A stretch of 9,798 bases of DNA from Actinomycetospora sp. (GTDB taxonomy: Bacteria; Actinomycetota; Actinomycetes; Mycobacteriales; Pseudonocardiaceae), in the NCBI GenBank assembly GCA_025925615.1, contig JAICLN010000136.1:1-9798 (forward strand). Reading direction: 5' to 3'. The translations under genes were made by a program, and so were the position numbers. The notes beneath the pieces are model-generated. The model was not told where the DNA came from and did not search any database. It saw nothing but the letters and a program-made list of their open reading frames with translations. The stretch's first letter is position 1. Every line of letters starts with the position of its first letter. This document shows positions 6,335-9,798 of this stretch, piece by piece.

Positions 6335-7163
6335 GGACCTCTCCGTCCAGCGATGGTGGGCCATATGACGGGGGCCCTGTGGGGTCGGGGTCGACCGGCC
6401 GGTTGTTGAGGTCGACGGACAGGAAGATCTCGTTGGCCACGGGGTGGCGCAGCTCCTCGGCGAGCTGACCGATGAGGCCGGCGGTGCGCGCGAGCAGCGC
6501 GAACCCGCGCAGCAGCTCCAGCGGCAGCCCGAGGTCGGCCAGCACCGCGCCGCACACCCCCGCTCCGTTGAGCGGCAGCGTCTTCCCGAGCACCTGCGGG
6601 TGCACCCGACCGATCGCCGCGAAGAGCGCCAGGTGCGGGCCGGTCACGCCTTCCTCGGCCGCGAGCGCCATGAGCTTCGGGGTCCGCGGGTCGCCCTGCT
6701 TGTGCACGTGGTGGCCGAGCCCGGGGACGAACCGGCGCGCCTCGCGCTGGGCGGTGACGGTGCGCAGGGCCAGCGCGTCCCAGCCCTCGTCGTCGGTCGG
6801 CAGCTCGACACCGGTGAGGTGGTCGTGCAGGAAGCGGCCGGAGTCCTCGGTGACGCCGAGGAAGCGGCTGCCGCCGGCCAGGAGCCCGGCCGCCAGCGCG
6901 CCCTGCACCGAGTCCGGCGCGGACAGGTACGTCAGGCGCGTGACGATGGCCGTGGGCGTGTAGCCGTGGTCGGCGAGCGCGGCGAGGACGGCCTCGAAGA
7001 CCCGCGTCTCACCCGGCGTCGGGCGGCGTTGGGTGGCGAGCCAGAAGGCGAGCTCGCCGAACCCGACCTGCCCCATGACGTCCTCGACGAGGTCGTGCCC
7101 GAGCAGGGTGATCCTGTCGGGGGCCGCCGCACCCAGGGCCGTCTCGTACACGTGCTCACTCAT
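6327..7163 (-). CDS. Citryl-CoA lyase-like protein (citrate synthase fold)
   Basis: This 278-residue protein is shorter than citrate synthase (about 430) and close in size to free-standing citryl-CoA lyases or the C-terminal part of ATP-citrate lyase. ADHG (H66) matches the first catalytic histidine of citrate synthase and ATP-citrate lyase. GLGHHVHKQGDPRTPK (H151) matches the G-x-GH-x-V-K...DPR region with the second. PLNGAGVCGAVLADLG aligns with LNVDG of ATP-citrate lyase, so the third catalytic residue, Asp, is Ala201 here. The family makes or breaks a C-C bond next to a CoA thioester, with citryl-CoA giving acetyl-CoA and oxaloacetate. It follows directly on a CoA-transferase that could supply the thioester. 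Its start lies 8 bp inside the upstream gene and its end overlaps the next start by 8 bp. Fold is confident; substrate and direction are not. Confidence 0.8.
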   Translation of the reverse strand: MSEHVYETALGAAAPDRITLLGHDLVEDVMGQVGFGELAFWLATQRRPTPGETRVFEAVLAALADHGYTPTAIVTRLTYLSAPDSVQGALAAGLLAGGSRFLGVTEDSGRFLHDHLTGVELPTDDEGWDALALRTVTAQREARRFVPGLGHHVHKQGDPRTPKLMALAAEEGVTGPHLALFAAIGRVHPQVLGKTLPLNGAGVCGAVLADLGLPLELLRGFALLARTAGLIGQLAEELRHPVANEIFLSVDLNNRPVDPDPTGPPSYGPPSLDGEVHG

Positions 7164-8325
7164 CGGCCGTGTCCCCCGTCGCTGCGCTCGCCCCGGACAG
7201 CCACGTCCGCAGCTCGGCCCCGTGCTCGTCGAGCTCCGGCGGGGGCAGTTCGTAGACCGCCGGGGTCTCGGAGAAGCGGATCGGGTGCCGCGTCGTCGGG
7301 ACGGCGCGGTCGCCCTCGCCGACCTCGACGACCGGGTCGAGCCCGAAGCGCTCGGCCATCGCGAACCCGCCGTCGATGGACTGGATCGGCCCGCAGGGCA
7401 CCCCGGCGTCGACGAGCAGGTCGAACCACTCGACCGCGGTCTTCTCCTTGAGCTTCCCGACGAGGATCGGGCGCAGCTCGTCGCGGTTGCGCGTCCGGTC
7501 CGCGTTGCGGGCGAAGCGCTCGTCGTCGGCGACGCCGTCGAGCCCGAGCACCTCGCAGAGCTTGCGGAACTGGCCGTCGTTGGCGGCGGTGACGATGAGG
7601 TCGTCGTCGGCGGTCTCGAGCGGCTCGTAGGGGAACACGCTCGGGTGGGCGTTGCCCATGCGGTGCGGGACGACGCCGCCCGCGACCCAGGCGCTCGAGT
7701 GGTTGACCAGCCCGGTCAGGGCCGAGGAGAGCAGGTTGACCTCGACGTGCTGGCCGTCGCCGGTGGCGTCGCGGTGGCGCAGCGCGGCGAGGATGCCGAT
7801 CACGGCGTGGTTGCCGGCCATCACGTCGAACACCGAGATCCCGGCGCGGAAGGGCTCGCCCTCGGGATCGCCCGTGAGGTCCATCAGCCCGGAGATCGCC
7901 TGCACCATGAGGTCGTAGCCGGGGACGTGGGCGCCCTCCCCGGAGCCGAACCCGGAGATGCTCGCGTAGACGACGCCGGGGTTGGTGGCGGCGACGGTGT
8001 CGTAGTCCAGGCCGTACTTCGTCATCCCGCCGGGACGGAGGTTCTCGATGACGACGTCGGCGCGGCGGGCCAGCTCCTTCGCGACTCCGACGTCGTCGGG
8101 ATCCCGCAGGTCCAGGGCGATCGAGCGCTTGCCGCGGTTCACCCCGAGGTAGTAGGTCGAGGTCTCGCCGCGGGTCGGGGGCATCCAGGTCCGGGTGTCG
8201 TCGCCCTTCGGCCCCTCGACCTTGACGACCTCGGCGCCCAGGTCGGCGAGCAGCATCGTCGCGTAGGGCCCCGCGAGGATGCGCGAGAAGTCGGCCACCA
8301 GCACCCCGCCGAGCGGGCCAGCCAT
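7156..8325 (-). CDS. Class III (CaiB/BaiF) CoA-transferase
   Basis: This 389-residue protein matches the usual family length. The N-terminus GGVLVADFSRILAGPYATM and LADLGAEVVKVE are hallmarks of the family. RADVVIENLRPG, YASISGFG and GYDLMVQAISGLMDLTG follow in the usual order. The catalytic aspartate that forms the acyl anhydride is D167 in GISVFDVMAGN, equivalent to Asp169 of formyl-CoA transferase. Family members move CoA between carboxylic acids, usually from succinyl-, formyl- or acetyl-CoA, in the cytoplasm. The carboxyl acceptor cannot be read from sequence, but the lyase-like gene directly downstream suggests the new thioester is then cleaved. The ATG has GGGAG 5 nt upstream. A 36-bp gap containing a palindrome separates it from the flavoprotein gene, the only gap in the operon apart from the few bases before the MetE-like start. 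Confidence 0.92.
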   Translation of the reverse strand: MAGPLGGVLVADFSRILAGPYATMLLADLGAEVVKVEGPKGDDTRTWMPPTRGETSTYYLGVNRGKRSIALDLRDPDDVGVAKELARRADVVIENLRPGGMTKYGLDYDTVAATNPGVVYASISGFGSGEGAHVPGYDLMVQAISGLMDLTGDPEGEPFRAGISVFDVMAGNHAVIGILAALRHRDATGDGQHVEVNLLSSALTGLVNHSSAWVAGGVVPHRMGNAHPSVFPYEPLETADDDLIVTAANDGQFRKLCEVLGLDGVADDERFARNADRTRNRDELRPILVGKLKEKTAVEWFDLLVDAGVPCGPIQSIDGGFAMAERFGLDPVVEVGEGDRAVPTTRHPIRFSETPAVYELPPPELDEHGAELRTWLSGASAATGDTADE

Positions 8326-8346
8326 GCAGTCTCCCTCGTCCGTGGT

Positions 8347-8362
8347 GCGGACATCTGTCCGC
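8347..8362. promoter_or_regulatory. 16-bp palindrome in the only clear intergenic gap of the operon, possible operator
   Basis: Arms gcggaca (8347-8353) and tgtccgc (8356-8362) are perfect reverse complements around two bases. The site is 21 bases before the CoA-transferase ATG and touches the stop codon of the flavoprotein gene. Short GC-rich palindromes of this size are typical dimeric repressor sites (IclR, GntR or TetR types). It could also fold as a small RNA hairpin that tunes expression within the operon. Confidence 0.45.
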
Positions 8363-9588
8363 TACCGATCCTGAGGTGCTCCGCCGGTGGCGTCAAGGGC
8401 TCGCGGATCGACACCCGCGTAGGCGTGCGCGAACCAGTGCGCCATCCCGGCGTCGTCGCGCACGGCCCTCACCCAGGCCTCCCGCGTCCCGTGGACGAAC
8501 GCCGCGGCCGACTCGTCGTCGAGGGCGTCGGCGCTGCGCGCGGTGAGGATCCGCAGGAACCAGTCGGAGAACGCCTGCGCCCGCCAGATCACAGGCAGGC
8601 GCGTGTCGGAGTAGGCCTGCAGGCGCCGGTCGTCGCCATCGTCGGCCTCGATCAGCCCGTGGGCGAGCTCGACCGCGTCGGCCACGGCGAGGTTCATCCC
8701 CTTGCCGCCCGCCGGGGTGATCAGGTGGGCGGCGTCCCCGGCCAGCACGAGCCGGCCGTACTGCATCGGCGTCGTCACGCGGGTGCGCAGGTCGAGGGCG
8801 TCCACGCCGGCGAGAGCCACGCCGTCGAGCGCGCCCGGCATCCCGAAGCGCTCGGCGAGCTCGGCGCGGATCGCGTCGTGGGGCCAGTCGTCGGCGCCGG
8901 TCTCGGCCGGGACCTCGAGGTAGAAGCGGGTCTCCTGCGGCCCGCGTCGCAGGTGGGCGGCGTAGCCGCGGGGGTGGATGCCGTAGATGGTGTGGCCGAC
9001 GAGGGGCGGCGAGGCGGTGGCGACGACAAGCCAGCGCGCCGGCACCCGGCGGTCCAGGGTCTCGACGTGGCCCGCCATCGCCCGGGCGACGGGGCTCGCG
9101 GCGCCGTCCGCGCCGACGACGACGTCGGGTGCCAGCGTGCGCCGCCCGCCGTCGGGACCCTCGACGACGATCCGCTGGTCGGCGCCCACCTCTACGACGC
9201 GGTGGGAGAACGCGAGCGGGGCGCCCTCGGCGACGAGGGTGGCGGCGATCTCCGCGACGAGGCGGTGCTGCGGGAAGACGTAGTGGGGGCGGTCGCCGGT
9301 GAGGTCGGCGTAGTCGAGCAGATGGGACGTGAGCGGGGTGCGGAACTCGACGCGGCGGTTCTCGGCGTCGAACGCGAGCGGGGCGCCCGGTGCGTCCGCG
9401 ATGCCCTCGCGGCGCAGCAGCTCGACGGTGCGGTACTCGACGATGCCCGCCTTCGGCTGGGTGCCGACCTCGGCCTGCGTCAGCTGTTCGACCAGCAGGA
9501 ACGGGACGTGCGCACGGTGCAGGAGCCAGGCGAGGACGAGCCCGGCCGGCCCGGCCCCGACGATCACCACACGCGGTTCGTCCGGCAC
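8362..9588 (-). CDS. FAD-dependent aromatic monooxygenase, 4-hydroxybenzoate 3-hydroxylase (PHBH)-like
   Basis: This 408-residue protein is close to the 394 of Pseudomonas PHBH. FAD-binding motifs are present in order: VVIVGAGPAGL at 7-17, VVVGADGAAS at 157-165 and GRLVLAGDAAH at 278-288. Collinear stretches with PHBH include KAGIVEYRTVELLR, IYGIHPRGY, TRFYLEVP, TPMQYGRL and IWRAQAFSDW. By that alignment Y202, R215, Y223, P292 and Y390 match PHBH Tyr201, Arg214, Tyr222, Pro293 and Tyr385. Ser212 is Leu213, Thr294 is Ala293, and the Arg42/Arg44 region reads Q-P-K. It would hydroxylate a 4-hydroxybenzoate-like acid using NAD(P)H and O2, probably the entry step of the operon. I chose the GTG at 9588 because GAGGAGG lies 8 nt upstream and the Rossmann motif follows at once. 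A longer frame to 9780 would add 64 low-complexity residues. Confidence 0.88.
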   Translation of the reverse strand: MPDEPRVVIVGAGPAGLVLAWLLHRAHVPFLLVEQLTQAEVGTQPKAGIVEYRTVELLRREGIADAPGAPLAFDAENRRVEFRTPLTSHLLDYADLTGDRPHYVFPQHRLVAEIAATLVAEGAPLAFSHRVVEVGADQRIVVEGPDGGRRTLAPDVVVGADGAASPVARAMAGHVETLDRRVPARWLVVATASPPLVGHTIYGIHPRGYAAHLRRGPQETRFYLEVPAETGADDWPHDAIRAELAERFGMPGALDGVALAGVDALDLRTRVTTPMQYGRLVLAGDAAHLITPAGGKGMNLAVADAVELAHGLIEADDGDDRRLQAYSDTRLPVIWRAQAFSDWFLRILTARSADALDDESAAAFVHGTREAWVRAVRDDAGMAHWFAHAYAGVDPRALDATGGAPQDR

Positions 9589-9596
9589 CGGTTCGG

Positions 9597-9603
9597 CCTC
9601 CTC
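9597..9603 (-). promoter_or_regulatory. Shine-Dalgarno site deciding the start of the flavoprotein gene
   Basis: GAGGAGG on the minus strand lies 8 nt before the GTG at 9588. It is the strongest ribosome site near this N-terminus and rules against the longer frame that begins near 9780. Confidence 0.8.
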
Positions 9604-9798
9604 GTCGTCGGGTCGCTCGGGGTGAGCCTGCGCGTGCCGGGGCGGTCGGCGCGCGGCGAATCCCGGTGGGCGGGAACCGGGCCCGGCGCCACCACCCTCC
9701 GCGAGGGGCACACCACGCACCCCCCCGACCGGCCGCGCCCACGCCTGACGTGCCCCTCGTCGAGAGGCCCGGGACACCACCCTCAGCGAGGCCTCGTC
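9604..9798 (-). promoter_or_regulatory. Upstream control region of the six-gene operon, with short repeats
   Basis: This stretch upstream of the first operon gene holds no convincing gene. It contains a 16-base direct repeat with one mismatch (9691-9706 and 9776-9791, 85 bases apart) and a perfect 10-base inverted pair (cgaggggcac at 9702-9711, gtgcccctcg at 9750-9759). I see no convincing -35/-10 pair. The operon promoter is presumably here or beyond the window edge. Confidence 0.4.

Noticed and set aside
9589..9780. 64-residue N-terminal extension of the flavoprotein
   Set aside because: It is low-complexity Arg/Gly/Pro sequence without the PHBH fold, and a strong GAGGAGG site sits before the GTG at 9588.

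Overview
The window is very GC-rich, with strong G/C preference at third codon positions, GTG starts and start/stop overlaps between genes. Its gene content (a large LuxR regulator, an Arg/Asp-rich anchored membrane protein, a CaiB-type CoA-transferase, LigAB-type dioxygenase genes) suggests an actinobacterial chromosome. A Pseudonocardiaceae-like host is my guess, based only on general sequence character. I see no rRNA, tRNA, CRISPR array, insertion sequence or phage gene.

Layout. (1) Positions 2-1801 (+) hold the C-terminal part of a large LuxR-family regulator; its N-terminal part lies left of the window. (2) Convergent to it, 1823-2377 (-) encodes a five-helix membrane protein that resembles the DUF6790 family. 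Its leader carries an imperfect palindrome next to the Shine-Dalgarno sequence and a possible 18-codon ORF. (3) Positions 2569-3896 (-) hold a two-gene operon with a GTGA overlap. A membrane-anchored protein with an Arg/Asp-rich tail is followed by a soluble paralogue of its core domain. Both genes contain in-frame tandem repeats, and a perfect 17-bp-stem hairpin follows the operon. (4) Positions 4066-9588 (-) hold a tightly packed six-gene operon. In transcription order it encodes a 4-hydroxybenzoate-hydroxylase-like flavoprotein, a class III (CaiB/BaiF) CoA-transferase, a citryl-CoA-lyase-like protein of the citrate synthase fold, a LigB-like extradiol dioxygenase, a LigA-like small subunit and a short cobalamin-independent methionine-synthase-like protein. 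The last 210 bases are the probable upstream control region of this operon and contain short repeats.

How the genes may work together. The flavoprotein would add a ring hydroxyl and LigA/LigB would open the dihydroxy or trihydroxy ring. The unusual part is what follows. The usual hydratase and aldolase of protocatechuate 4,5-cleavage are absent, and a CoA-transferase plus a citryl-CoA-lyase-like enzyme are present, which suggests a CoA-dependent lower pathway. The MetE-like protein suggests methyl-group chemistry, such as methoxylated aromatic acids or folate/homocysteine recycling. Several key residues differ from textbook relatives: Asp to Ala in the lyase-like protein, no clear third iron ligand in the LigB-like protein, and Thr294 to Ala plus Ser212 to Leu (P. 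aeruginosa-type PHBH numbering) in the hydroxylase. The operon may therefore act on a non-standard substrate. All functional statements rest on motif recognition by eye; no database search was run.
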